A stretch of DNA of 64,000 nucleotides from Sinotaia quadrata (taxonomy: Eukaryota; Mollusca; Gastropoda; Architaenioglossa; Viviparidae), in contig CM054182.1 in the NCBI GenBank assembly GCA_028829895.1, positions 36,588,879-36,652,878 on the forward strand. Direction: 5' to 3'. The position numbers and the translations under genes are program-made. This document shows positions 1 through 11,999 of this stretch, piece after piece (within the stretch, counting starts at the first letter, position 1; every line of letters begins with the position of its first letter). The notes below the pieces were generated by a model. That model had not been told where the DNA came from. It ran no database searches and saw only the letters and a list, made by a program, of their open reading frames with translations.

Positions 1-609
1 TGAAGTGCTTGGGGAAGTGCAATTTGTATACAGATATTTTTGTTGTTTATTGCAATGTACTTTTAAGCATTTAATTTGAATGATTATATATGCAAGTTTT
101 CATTTATTCAATAATTGCTATTTATTTTTATTTACACTGATCAACTTTCTTTTGATTGTATTTAGGTTCACTGTCATTACACTAGCAAAACATTAGTATT
201 AGTAATATTGTGTCAGCACTCAGTAGAAACATCAGTTTGAAAGAATTTAAGATTCAGCATAATAGAATGCAGTTTTACACTTGTAGTGAAAATGACATTG
301 TAACAGGTAAACAAGTAGTTATTGCTCTTTTGTCTGGGATTTTTTCCTTTTAAACTTTACCTATGATTTTGTTTATGTAAAAACAGTTTTTGCAAATCTG
401 TTTCATTACTGTTTACTAAAGCATATCAATTATCATATCTGCATAACATAAACATTATATTGAATTACAGATTCCTAGTTTTGGAAAGAAATGAATGCAT
501 TTAAAAAAAAAACTTTTGTCAAACCATTCCATAACCATCTTCCCGCACCCCATTACAAATTCGTAGATAGAGATTCATGTGTAAATAAACTTTTTCCCTA
601 TTTACTATA

Positions 610-1500
610 CTGATACAAGGAAGCTTTGTTTAAGATAAACATCCATGCAGGTGATTTATTACTCATTAACATTTTGTTAAAAAAAACAAAACAAACAATT
701 TCCATTAATCATAAATTATAAAATTCAAGGAAACTCTGGTTTTAGATGTACATCCCAACAAATAATTATATATATATGTGTGTGTGTGTGTGTTAAAATA
801 AATGTTTTCCCCACTAGTCAAAAGTAAGTATATATGTTAAATATTAGATATATGTTTATAGTTTGTTAAATAAATTCCCATCCAATAATAAAATAAAATA
901 AATTTTAAAATTCATATATTTTGTAGATTATTAGGATTTAGTTTGTATATTATGTATGTGTTCAGTAAATATTTGTCATTATTCATTTAAGGAAAATCTG
1001 GTGTTAAGATATACATATCCCAGCAAATAATTTAGTGTTTGTTTTTAATAAACTAGTAACCACTTAATTAGTCATAAATTTATAGATGTTAGTATTTAGA
1101 GATTACCTGTAAAATAAATTTGTTCCATTTAAAACTATTAAGGTTTATCCATACTTATAAAGGCAAGCTCTAGTTTCAGTTGGACATCTGTACATCCTAG
1201 CAGAGGATGCATTTAGTAAATAATTCTATTAATTATTTCAATACAAAGAAGCATTGAAGGTATACATAAGACGTACGTTTTAAATAAACATATATCCCAC
1301 TAATCATACTTATTTGTTCCCAATAAGAATTGACCACTTCTTACTTCATAGACATTTGTTATTGATATAACTACCAGGAAGCCCTGGTTTAAGATGTAAG
1401 TAGCATTAGATGATTTAGCGCCTAAAAGCCTCAACAACATGTTTCCACTAGTCATGAAGTTTTAATAAGGAAGCTCTGGTTTAAAATAAACATCGTGTAT
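610..1500 (+). repeat. Diverged repeats of a GGAAGCTCTGGTTTAA-like motif
   Basis: A motif close to AAGGAAGCTCTGGTTTAAGA, followed by a 'catcc' segment, recurs near 617, 727, 990, 1165, 1375 and 1468 with many substitutions and uneven spacing (about 90-260 bp). It looks like an old tandem duplication that has decayed. The exact boundaries and unit length are uncertain by eye. Confidence 0.35.
766..793. repeat. (TA)n(TG)n microsatellite
   Basis: Short TA dinucleotides run straight into about nine TG dinucleotides. Confidence 0.85.
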
Positions 1501-1954
1501 TTTAAATAAACTTATGATAATAATGACTTGGTAATCAGTCTATGGATATGTGAGATAAGCATGCCTCTCACTAATCATCCTGATATAGGTTGTGACTGAA
1601 AATGTACACCTGTTATCCATTAGAATAAATCTTCTGGTGGCATTCATTGATGCTTTGTAGATTTGCATTGTTTGGTTTGCTATGTACTGTAATGGTTGAG
1701 TGCAAAAGCAAAAAAAAAACCTTTAAAATCCAGTTATATAATAATTTTATATTCCTATATTTGTTCAGTTAAATAGTTATCGTAAATGTTGCTCACGTTA
1801 GAGCTTAATTACCTTTAAAATTAATTTTTATGGCATTATGTATTGTACTCTATAGTAAAAGATTTATTTATTTATGTTTAACATTTATTTGCAATGTTGA
1901 TTTTATAAGGGGGAAAACCCGATCAGCTTAGTGAAGTTTTTGCATTGCTATTTG

Positions 1955-1956
<2 letters not shown>

Positions 1957-2010
<54 letters not shown>
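1957..2010. repeat. (TG)n(AG)n compound microsatellite
   Basis: About 14 TG units are followed directly by about 12 AG units, a typical compound dinucleotide repeat. Confidence 0.95.
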
Positions 2011-3459
2011 CATGAATATTTGCAAGCATAATCTTGTAATAATCATTACTTGTTTATTATGTTCTCTTGTTTCATCCTTACTGGAATGTTAGACAATAAA
2101 TGATTAAAATCGTACACACTTTAGCAATATTATTTGTGTTGTAAAAGATAAATGTACGAAGAAAAAGAAGTATGTTTTCAATATATAAATACAACATTGT
2201 ATGTTTGTGTGTGAGAGAGAGAATTTGCTGTAGAGAGTAATATTTTTTTTTTTTTAAAGCAATTGAATATTTTTTCTAATATTTTTGTTTTTGTTTGATT
2301 AAGGTTAGTGAAAAACTCTCTGGGGTGTAAATGATTAGTATTTTAAAAGAAGTCTTGTATTCATAAATTTAATACTATTTGCATTTATAATTTATTTTTG
2401 TTATAAGTATTTAATTTAAGGACCAGTGTTATTTTAAATGTTTGTGTTCAAGAGTTGTACTTAATATAATTGTCAAATTAAACTTCTGTTCATGTTATTG
2501 GCTTTTTTAATTTTTAGATGTTATTGAAATGTTAAAGAGTCCATGCACAGTTTAATAGTTTTGTGAATTTCATTTTTGTTTTTGTATAGCTAAACAATCT
2601 GCCCTGAAGCACAGTAAAAGTTTCTAACTTAATTTTTGTTTGGTCTCTTTTCCTGAAATGTTTGTAGTTATTTCAAATTACACTGCTCTTGTGCTTAATT
2701 TCAAATGTTTGTTTGGTTCTGCCATTTCTAAAGAATGACTACTTTTATAATGAAATCACATTATGATGTTACAATGAGATCACTTATATCACCCTTTGCA
2801 ACATAACAACAGTAAAGAAATCTAAATTGCATTTACATTCTTTATTGTGGAATAAATTTAGTATGCAAAAAGCTTTCTGAAAGTCTTTCCTAATGAACAC
2901 TTAGGAATTGAGGAAATACTTATGAAAATAGATGATCAACTCTGCATGGTAGTGGGAGTAGACATTGATTTTTGCGCAAACTGATGCCGACATTGAATGG
3001 CAAAGATGTCATGTATTGAGTTTTTATTGAATCTAGAAAATAGGTCACTGATGTATCACACACTGAGAAAAATTGCAAGTTGAATAGTTATTTTTTAAAT
3101 CTGTGGGTGAAATCTTGAACTGAGAACTTCATTGACAGTGTTTTAAGAAATGCATTGTGACTGTACTGATAGTTGCTGAGGAACCAACCTTAAAACTTAA
3201 TGAATTTTACTTTTCTGATTCACAGATAAAAAAAATTGTTCACTATAGAATAGTCAGAATGATTGCTCAATGCTGCAACAAGGAAAACATCTCAACCATC
3301 CATCATTTGCATACTTGACCAATATTTAACAAAGCTTTAATGGTTACTCTTTTTTTAAATCAAGTTTTAAATGAACATTTTACTGCTTGAATTTAATGAA
3401 GAATATGTATTGATTTAAATGTATGCCAAATGTTCAGTAATGTTTCAAATGCTTCACAC

Positions 3460-3580
3460 TATAACGTGAGTGTGACCCCAATGCCACTTAGTTAATAAAA
3501 AATATTATTAATTAATCTTTCATAACTAATTACAAGTGATGAGAATCTTAATTTATTTTATTAATGATCCTCTAGCAAAC
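3460..3580 (+). repeat. Dispersed repeat copy, inverted relative to 57915-58035
   Basis: A stretch of roughly 110 bp around CATAACTAATTACAAGTGAT resembles the reverse complement of 57915-58035. The central 32 bp appear identical, and the flanks ('gtgacc/gccaa.gccac') are similar but diverged. This suggests two copies of one interspersed element about 54 kb apart in opposite orientation. The family is not recognised. Confidence 0.6.
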
Positions 3581-6500
3581 ACTACTTGTCTCTGACTTGG
3601 TGGATATACAGGCGCTGTAAACGTTTTCTCTCTTTCACCACATGAAAAGACAAATATTTACTTGCACAGTGTTCCATAGGTGGAAAACTTCCTAAAGAAG
3701 ACAAATCCATCTTTAATCTATATATAGTGAGCTCCCATCCACCCACTTTCTTCTCCAACATAAGGTTATCAATATGTGTAAGAAGGTCAATAAATTTATA
3801 TCAACAATCAAATATGCATACGATAAATACAATGAAATAGATTACTTGACATCAATATTTCCATGAAACCACATTTGCATAATTTATGTTTATACAGTCA
3901 TTATTTAGAAAATACAGTTCATCAATATATCAATACAAATCACAAGATAGTTTTAACAGAGTACAGAAATGGAGTTATTAGAGATTAGTGATAATAATTT
4001 TACATAACTTTGTTTAACTCTTGTCTCAATAGTCCTTCAGTGCGCTTTTGCAAAAAAGACACAAATTATTGTCAGCAGTTATTATGTCAGCTCCATGTGC
4101 TTCACTCGCATGTTCTGCTACTTAGAGTTAACATGGGTGCTTCTTTTTGCATGTCAACTCCTTCAAACGGAACAATAAATGTAGTGATGTCCAACAACTT
4201 CTCTACACTAGAAATTGTTTCAGGTAGTCCGCATTTCTTGCCACCAATGTGTTCTTACACTTACTACTTCCCGCCTTTACCAGGATCAGTTGTAGCGGTT
4301 TACAAACAAAAATCCAGGAGGTTTATATAGCATGTGAAAGGCACGCTTTGTCTCTGAAAAACATAATCAGGGGACAAACTCTTAAGTTTTCCAGTTTACT
4401 GCTTTATAACTAACTCCATTCTTACATTCCAGTCTCAACTAACAGTTTCTTGCAATGGTATTTATTAGCCCAATACACACACAGCATAATAAATACAGCA
4501 TATCAAAACAATGTCAAGTGATTAGTGCACAATATATGCACAGCTTAGTTCAAACATTTGTCTACTCACATAATACATCTTATTAAAACATAAGTATAAC
4601 CTATCAGTAGCAAAAGTACAAGAAATATTTCGAAGTCCATTCTCTCTCAATCAGTCAGCTAACTCACCATCAAGCTAACAGCCGTCTTTCAAAACCGGAC
4701 TTCTTGCCACTCCAAAGTGATTAGACAGTATATTTCTCAACCCATTGTCTGGTCTTGTTCTCATAAATCGTAACCATTGGATAATAAAAAAAGTACTCTG
4801 TTTGCATTACATCAGCAATTTGTGGACATTCTTGATTCAGGTTGTTTACTTCCAACTCTGACATTTTCAAAAATACCTTCATAAGGAGTGCCAAAGGTCT
4901 GGTTACTCTGTCACAATGCGTTATTCCTCAATTTAGATATTATATTTCTGACTATAATCTACTCTCTCCTAGCAGGGCAATTATGAGTGTTTCCAGGATA
5001 TTAATTTTAGAGTGCATTAATTATAGAACAGATTTCAGCTCTGCTGATGTAAAACTTCTCATTTGCTTGTTTGTAAATTAGTTTTATAGCAGCTTTTTAC
5101 TTGTCAGATGCAATCACCTCAAAAAGGAATATTACTGCCTGAGAATTTATTGTAGTTGAAATTTGCATTTCTGAGTGACATTTGTTTCCTGTTGTGTGTG
5201 GATAAATTTCTTGACTTTATTCTAGGTTCAAAATGATGTATACATCAGCACATTTTAGCAAAGTAAAACATTCAAAGGCAAGCATTTCAGAGATGAGATG
5301 AGGCAACTGCTAAATACATTCCTGACCTTGCCTCTCTTATGTAATTACAGTAAACTCTGGTTTATTTGGATGTGAATTCTTTCTTTAATTTAATGAGTAC
5401 TTGAATAATAAAATGATGCACTATAAATATGCACGTACGCATGTAACTCATTTCCTGACCTGCACGAGTGCAGTAACTTTGGAGTGTTGAGCTCAATATA
5501 AGTTTAGCTACCGGAATGAATGATCAGTTTATTTCTTAGTGTGGCAGTTTAGTTATGTAATTTCTTTGGTATAACTTTAATTCTTTTGAAAACAAGCAGA
5601 AATTACAGACTATCTTATTAAATCATGTTTACGAATATAAACATGAGTTACTATAAAGTTAGAATAAATTGTTTTATATATACATTTGTTTCTATACAAT
5701 GCAGTGAAATATGAGCTTTGTGTCTTTTAACTAACTCCTCTCCATTAACCATTATAAGAGAGTGTATGCTATAATTGTTTTTAATATTGCTTTTTCCTAT
5801 TTGTGTATAACTAAGATGTATGCATTTTAATTAATGCTTGTTTTACTCATTTACAATAAACATAATATAAAAGATTAATGATTACCAGCGAAGTAACTGT
5901 ATTCAGTTTATGTAAATCAGACTTTTTTCCTTTCCAAAATTTGCATTAAGTGTTTTAATAACCACTTAATTTAAATTTTATAAAATCTGATTAGTGCAGT
6001 TAACATTTTCACCCACTCTTGAAATAATTTTTCATAAGCAGCTCTTATTTTAGCAGATTTTTTTGGGTCAATTGGTATTTTAAAATTAATAAGCACGTTT
6101 TGAGGGGAAGTAATAAAAAAAATTAGTTTTACCTTTATATATTACTTATTTAATTTGGTTTAAATTCAGTGTTTGAATTTTATGATTTGTGAATAAACAC
6201 AGATATTTAACATTAGGAAGTTTAGCAGTAATAAACAATTTATTCTGTGATCTTAAGTGCAATCAGTAATGCTGGTCTAATTTTTGTTTTTATTTTATCT
6301 GGACACTGGTAGTATATGTCACTTGTATAGTTGGTTGTTTTGTGGTTGCTGTTGTTTATTTATTTAATTATTTTTACAGTGTCATAAATTGTTTATTACA
6401 GTGTCAATTGCAAAAATTAATAGAGAATTATGTGTATTTGTATAAGCAAACATGTTTAAAGAATCAAATTTATCTGTTTCTGGTTACACATTGTGTAATA

Positions 6501-6854
6501 TTTGTCCTATTTAATACTTATATTTAAAACAATTTTATGTATGATAAGTTTTTGTTTGGCTTTTCATAGCTATTGCTTTAAAGAAAAATTAATTTAAGCC
6601 TGAAAATACTTTATTTAATGACAAAATACATTCTATATGAGACAACTGTTAACATATACTTTTAGTCTTATTGTGGGTTTCACTGTGTTCAAAATTACTC
6701 TTTGCCTGACATTTTATTCATGTTTTTTTTTATTTAATAAAAGAAAATGTGTAAAATATTGAGTGAATCATTCTTATGAAAGGCTGCACTGTCCTGGCAA
6801 TCAGAAGTGGTGGTATTTGGATGGATGTTTGGTTTCAGACCTTAGCCACTGTAT

Positions 6855-6915
6855 ATAATCCAGTATTGCAGTTATATATCTAGAAAATGGTAGTCTTTGC
6901 AGTCATAATAACTGG
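6855..6915 (+). repeat. Isolated unit of the 8117-8440 repeat
   Basis: The segment with 'atccagtattgcag', 'atatctagaaaatg' and 'gcagtcataata' matches a unit of the roughly 60-bp array that starts 1.2 kb downstream. It is either an outlying copy or the remnant of a larger duplication. Confidence 0.6.
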
Positions 6916-8116
6916 CATAACTGTGAAATTAAGCTGGGAGAGGGGCAAGATGCTAATTTTCCACCAACTTGGGCTGTCCATAACCTTAGGCTAATCCCCA
7001 AAACACACCTTCTGGCTAGCCACAAGTGTTAGAAAGATGACTGATAGATAATGTAGAATAGAAGAGTGATAGTTCTAGAAGATAGCTTGAGCCCCCTGAT
7101 ACAAATAGCCAGGATAGTAAATAAATACAGGTGACAGACTACAACATATGAAATGTGAGTCATGCTAACACGAATGATCTATGTATCAACAATAATTGTA
7201 TTCAACAAAATAACATAAGGCAGCATATATATGGTTACTTATAGCAAATAGTTCAACACTTAAATTAGAGTATATATATAGTTATAGTGCCAAATCACGA
7301 CATGTGGTGTCGTAAGAGAATGTTTGTTTTGAGTCCTATGGCACAGTAGTAGTTATTTGGCTCATTTGTATGAACGAACTATACATGAGATTATAAGAGA
7401 ATTCTAAAAGTACTTTGGTAGAGTTTGTCTACAACTTGACTGTTCAGCTTGTTGGTTTCATAGTCACTTAGCTTTGGTTTTCTGACATGACATCTGGGGC
7501 CCCAGTGTCATATATATAGTCACATGAGGTCTGTGGAACTGTGTCTCTGGCCCATGGATCATTCTGTTCTGGTGTTGCTTCGAGGCTCAGTGCTCGTCAA
7601 AACCACATCTAGAATAAAGTGACATCCAAGATAAAGTGCTGATCTGCCAATAAAATACATATGGGCTAAGAAATCATCCTCATGTGTTCTCTGACAGAAC
7701 ACTCTTACATGGTCATCATACATTTAAATATCATAAACGAAATATAACAACAATATAAATTATAGTCAAGAGATAAACATGAGCAAAATATTAGGCAAGC
7801 AAAACTACATACCTTCAGCAGTAATATATACAGAGGATAATTTCCTTCTGTGTGAATAACTGGCAATAAGAATACACTTTGTTAACACCGGGAGCCAAAA
7901 TACTTGTTGCCCCAGTGATCAGCTGCATTTGAGTAATAATTTACAGGTGTGTTTCTGGTACATTTGTTTATGTGGCTGAGCTGTGCTTTGCATGGTTAGT
8001 GAGTTATATGGAACATTCAGGTATGTTTCCAGCCTGGGGATAAGGGTAAGCCTTTCTAGAAGGCAGGTTTGTGTGTAGTCTATTTCTAGAGAAGGGTGGG
8101 TGTGGGCTACATAAGC

Positions 8117-8440
8117 CATTATGTGACAGTAACATCATCCAGTACTGCAGTGATATATATAGAAAATGTAGTCATGGCAGACATAACCAACATGAATCAT
8201 CCAGTGTTTTATCTAGAAAATGTAATCTTGGCAGTCACAATAACCAACATGCACAATCCAGTCATATATCTAGAAAATGTATCTTGGCAGTCATAATCAT
8301 CACACATCATCCAATGTTGCAAGTAATATATTTAGAAAATATATATAACAAACAGTGTGCATCTCTAATATTATAGTGATATATCTAAAAATGTAAAGTT
8401 TTAGTGGTCATTATAACCAGCAGACATCATCCACTAATGT
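8117..8440 (+). repeat. Diverged tandem array, unit about 60 bp
   Basis: Five or so imperfect units share 'catcatccagt', 'atatatctagaaaatgta' and 'ttggcagtcataa'. Short open frames in both strands here are produced by the array and are not called as genes. The sequence between 6916 and 8116 is unique and shows nothing recognisable. Confidence 0.8.
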
Positions 8441-9349
8441 AGTACTGAACGTAATGACTAGGACAACATGATCCAGTAAGTATGACAACTAACAATGGAA
8501 CTACACGTAAAAAAGATGATAAATAAGAAATTCTAACTCATCAGAGTGCAAGTGAGTGACAGTGTAGAATGTAGATGAACTAGTGTGAGATTCAAAGCAC
8601 AAGATAGACAAATTTCAGACAACAGTTTATGATGAGACAAACCAATTAAAATATCGAGAAGAAGAGATATCTTCTGGGTGATGTTTAACTTTGAGCCAAG
8701 TTGCAAGTCCCATTCTAAGGGACATAAATTGAAACAAGGTATCTAACCATTGCTACCAAATAAACAAATCCTGAGTTATCTTGCTGTTTTTTAAAAAAAA
8801 TAAACTTAATTAAAAAAACATTCAATTGGTCACATGATTTCTTGCTTATTAGAGCAAAGAAAACTGATTCTTAACTACATCACTTTTGCAGTCAAATAGA
8901 AGCATATAGTTGCTGTAGCACTGAAGCCTGTATAGGAATCTTTATCAGCTTTTTTGTACTAGACAACAGTGATTGTAATGATTCACTGCGTCACAAAACA
9001 TTTTTTTGTAAGTTGTCTAAGTTTTTTCAACTGATTTAGAACAATTTTGCACTGCTAAATTCGAAAATGATATCTTTTTTTTTTTTTAAATCGGATCATG
9101 TTTTTGTGCTAATAAAATCCGATCTTATAACTAAATCGATTACATTTTTGTAACATTGTTAATATTTCTCTTCCAAAATAGGTTTTTAAATTAAAAAAAT
9201 TAAATTAAATTTTTAAAAATCGTTTTCTAACACAATTCATTTATTAAATGTTGTTTAGTGTACATTGAGTAGTAGACATTGATAAAGGTAAGTACATATA
9301 AATTAAAATTAGGTCATCATAGTTCAAAATTCAGGGCATGAACTTCTGT

Positions 9350-9575
9350 CTCTTGAAGTTCTAGAATGCTCAGCAGTCTCTCTTTAGAGTCCAACAGTTA
9401 ATCAGCCATCATGACTGCATCCCAGCATCCCTGATACCTGGTCTCCATCTCTTTCATATCCTGATGAAATCTCTCCCCTTGCTCGTCTCTCATTGATCCT
9501 AGATTTTCAGGAAACCGATCCATATGTGAGAAGAATAAGTAATGCATTTTTAGCTGAACTGATAGGCCTCAGCAA
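9350..9575 (-). pseudogene. Remnant of a conserved invertebrate mobile-element-like ORF
   Basis: Read on the minus strand from about 9575, an open frame of about 50 codons contains 'HYLFFSHMDRFPENLG', 'DEQGERFHQDMKEME' and 'RYQGCWDAVMMAD'. From memory these match a strongly conserved block (FPENLG..DEQGERFHQD..YQG.WD..MMADYCW.LKR) found in many uncharacterised predicted proteins of arthropods, molluscs and cnidarians that behave like multicopy mobile-element genes. Near 9395-9403 one extra base creates a stop just where the family reads DYCW; beyond it the TLKR part lies in another frame. No intact upstream portion is seen. I call it a decayed fragment. The function of the family is not known to me. 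Confidence 0.65.
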
Positions 9576-10383
9576 GAACCCCTCTGCATACTGTCCATTT
9601 CCCGTTGTCTTCTGTAGACCAACACGGACTTGCTTGTAGTAGAATGCCGGTCGAACCCTGTAATCGGTTGGACCTCAAAATATCTTCAAAGCTCACACTT
9701 CAAAATGTCTTTAAACTGGCCACTGGAAACTGGCCCTGAACTAGCGACTTGAACTGGCGACTGACTTTCAAAGCTGTAACATATGCAAGAATGTTCTCGT
9801 GCATCAGTGCTCGGTTTACAAAGTTCTAAAGTCTGTAATCTTATTCTTGTTCATCATACTTAATTTCTTTACAACTTTGTTCATTTTAATTCTTTACATC
9901 GAGAATAAAATTTCAAGTTTCAATCATTCAAAATATTAAGAAATTATGACAAGAATAAAATAAAATACAATGAAAATCCGATAATATCTGTTTAAAGAAA
10001 AATCGGTATTTACAGTCAAAGATTTAACTAGACCAGACGTACCTCCTACGCTTCTAGAATCGCAGAATCGTCAGGAACGCGGACCTTTTTCCTTTTTAAA
10101 AGTGAATTAATTTAATCAGAGAAGGAGTATTTATACAGGTTAGGTTTTTTTCTGGTTTCGTGCTGAAAAATGTGTGCGAAAAATCAGCGTCTGCCTTTGG
10201 GACAAAATGTGTTCTTTAGTCTTGCCCCTTTGTCTGCATAGTCACGGTTGATGACGGTTCTCTAAAGGCTGGTGTCTCCTAAGATAATTAGGTTTATTAA
10301 ATTCTAGCTAGGCATGTGCAGGTTTCATCTCCCCTGTCTTGCGACGCAGGCAGTTACATAGAGCCCATCATCAGCGAGACGTC

Positions 10384-10446
10384 TTACATAACACTTCCTG
10401 ACCCGTGTTGAATGCAGCTATTCAAACTTAGCATTCCATTCTTTAT
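10384..10446 (+). repeat. Segment repeated inverted inside the 10813-11269 MITE
   Basis: About 62 bp containing GAATGCAGCTATTCAAACTT recur as the reverse complement at 10970-11032 with roughly six mismatches by eye. It could be the source of internal sequence in the nearby MITE, or part of a second, decayed member of the same family. Confidence 0.75.
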
Positions 10447-10812
10447 ATTCTAAAAATTATATAATCACCAAACTCGGCCCAAGTTGTTTTCACAATTATT
10501 TACAAGAATTTAATGACACAATTAAAACGAATTTTGGCATAAATAAGAATTAATATAAAAATATTTAGAAAAAATATATTTAATTAATTAGGTGCGTTAA
10601 TTTGCATTTTTTCTGTTACACTTAATTATTTCCATCTTGGTCAGTTTAGATAATGAAGTAGGTTTTGTTATCACTATTAACAAGCAATGCATAATAATTA
10701 CATCCATCTTAGGCAGCTTTTGAAAAGCAGAGTGGGATTATTTGTAATACATATATAATTATATCCCACTTGATGATGAGGTTGGATTATTAGTAATGCA
10801 TATATAATTATA

Positions 10813-11269
10813 GGTGACCCATCAAATGCGCGAACGACAAAAAACGCGATGGACAAAAGCGCGACGACAAAATCGCGTTCTTTGAAATCGACAAGTTCGC
10901 GCCGACAAAATCGCGATAAACATCGCCAAGTGTGGCCTACTTATGTGTAGCCAACTATTCTGGCATATTGTAAAGAATGGCATGCTAAGTTTGAATAGCT
11001 GCATTCGACATGGTCCAGGAAGTGTTATGTATGTTCACTCTATTACGTAACCGCAGGATCTTTAAGGATTATTTGCACGCAGTATCTCTTAACATTACCT
11101 TTGATATTGATATCACCGCATGTTATTATTACATTCTCGTACGATTTAATATGTATCATCGCGATTTTGTCGATCGCGATTTTGTAGACGTGATTTTGTC
11201 GGCGCGCAAAATTTGTTCATTGCGTTTTTGTCGGCGCGCAATTGTCGTTCGCGCATTTGTCGGTGAACC
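10813..11269. mobile_element. MULE-like MITE with long TIRs and 9-bp TSD
   Basis: The 457-bp insertion starts GGTGACCCATCAAATGCGCG; the reverse complement of its end starts GGTTCACCGACAAATGCGCG. Both ends continue for about 100 bp as similar inverted repeats made of CGACAAAATCGCG-like modules. The flanks are identical: ATAATTATA at 10804-10812 and again at 11270-11278, which rejoin to the uninterrupted tandem unit. Long TIRs with a 9-bp target duplication are characteristic of Mutator-like elements (established knowledge). It has no transposase and is therefore non-autonomous. Open frames within it are products of the TIR modules. Confidence 0.82.
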
Positions 11270-11389
11270 ATAATTATATCCCACTTGATGATGAGGTTGG
11301 ATTATTAGTAAAGCATATATAATTATATCCCACTTGATGATGAGGATGGATTATTAGTAATGCATATTTAATTATATCCCACTTATTGA

Positions 11390-11596
11390 CAGAGGCGTAG
11401 CTGGAGGGGGGGGAAGGGCAGGGGGGGGGGTACATATGTCCAAGGGCGCCAAGGTACAGGGGCGCCAGATTGAGGCTTACAACGTTACATTATAATAAGT
11501 GAACAAGGGTAATAAAGGGTGATTAAACGGGAAGGGGGGGGGGGCGCCAATTTTATAGTTCGTCCCCGGGCGCAAAATATCCTAGCTACGCCTCTG
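11390..11596. mobile_element. hAT-like MITE
   Basis: This 207-bp insertion begins CAGAGGCGTAGCTGG and ends with the inverse CCTAGCTACGCCTCTG. Its flanks are CTTATTGA (11382-11389) and CTTGATGA (11597-11604), positioned as an 8-bp target duplication with two later substitutions. CAG-starting TIRs and 8-bp duplications are typical of hAT elements. Two G-runs (about 11406-11430 and 11535-11543) and several 'gggcgcca' motifs lie inside. There is no coding capacity. Confidence 0.8.
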
Positions 11597-11999
11597 CTTG
11601 ATGATGAGGTTGGATTATTAGTAATGCATATATAATTATATCCCACTTGATGATGAGGTTGGATTATTAGTAATGCATATTTAATTATATCCCACTTGAC
11701 GATGAGGTTGGATTATTAGTAATGCATATTTAATTATATCCCACTTGATGATGAGGTTGGATTAGATGGTTATCACTAGTAGTGGCACGGTTATGTTTGT
11801 TTTCTTTGAATGCTGATATAGAATTTTTTATTACGACTGAATGCATCTTTGCATTGTTATCATTACCCTGAATATATTCCAAGTCTCCTCCCGTTAATAA
11901 GCACATGTGCATAATGATTCTCCCGCCCCCGGCATTGTCCTTTGTCTTTTAAAAAACAAACAAATTGACACTGTCTAGAACTCTAGATACACGGGCTGT

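Larger units (their letters stand above)
1..6780. other. AT-rich, repeat-poor stretch without a recognisable gene
   Basis: I see no coding exon here. The longest open frames (about 4010-4330 and 4842-5081) show no familiar domain and have composition like their surroundings. Many AATAAA hexamers occur, so part of it could be the 3' UTR of a gene ending left of the window, but nothing proves that. Long tandem arrays are rare compared with the rest of the window. Short simple repeats and one dispersed-repeat copy (3460-3580) are listed separately. Confidence 0.5.
10751..11766 (+). repeat. Tandem array, unit about 50 bp, interrupted by two transposons
   Basis: Units contain 'ataattatatcccacttg', 'atgatgaggttggatt' and 'attagtaatgcatat'. 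Copies occur at about 10751-10812, 11270-11389 and 11597-11766. The gaps are filled by two unrelated insertions (10813-11269 and 11390-11596) whose flanks can be rejoined into intact units, so the array predates both insertions. Confidence 0.92.
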
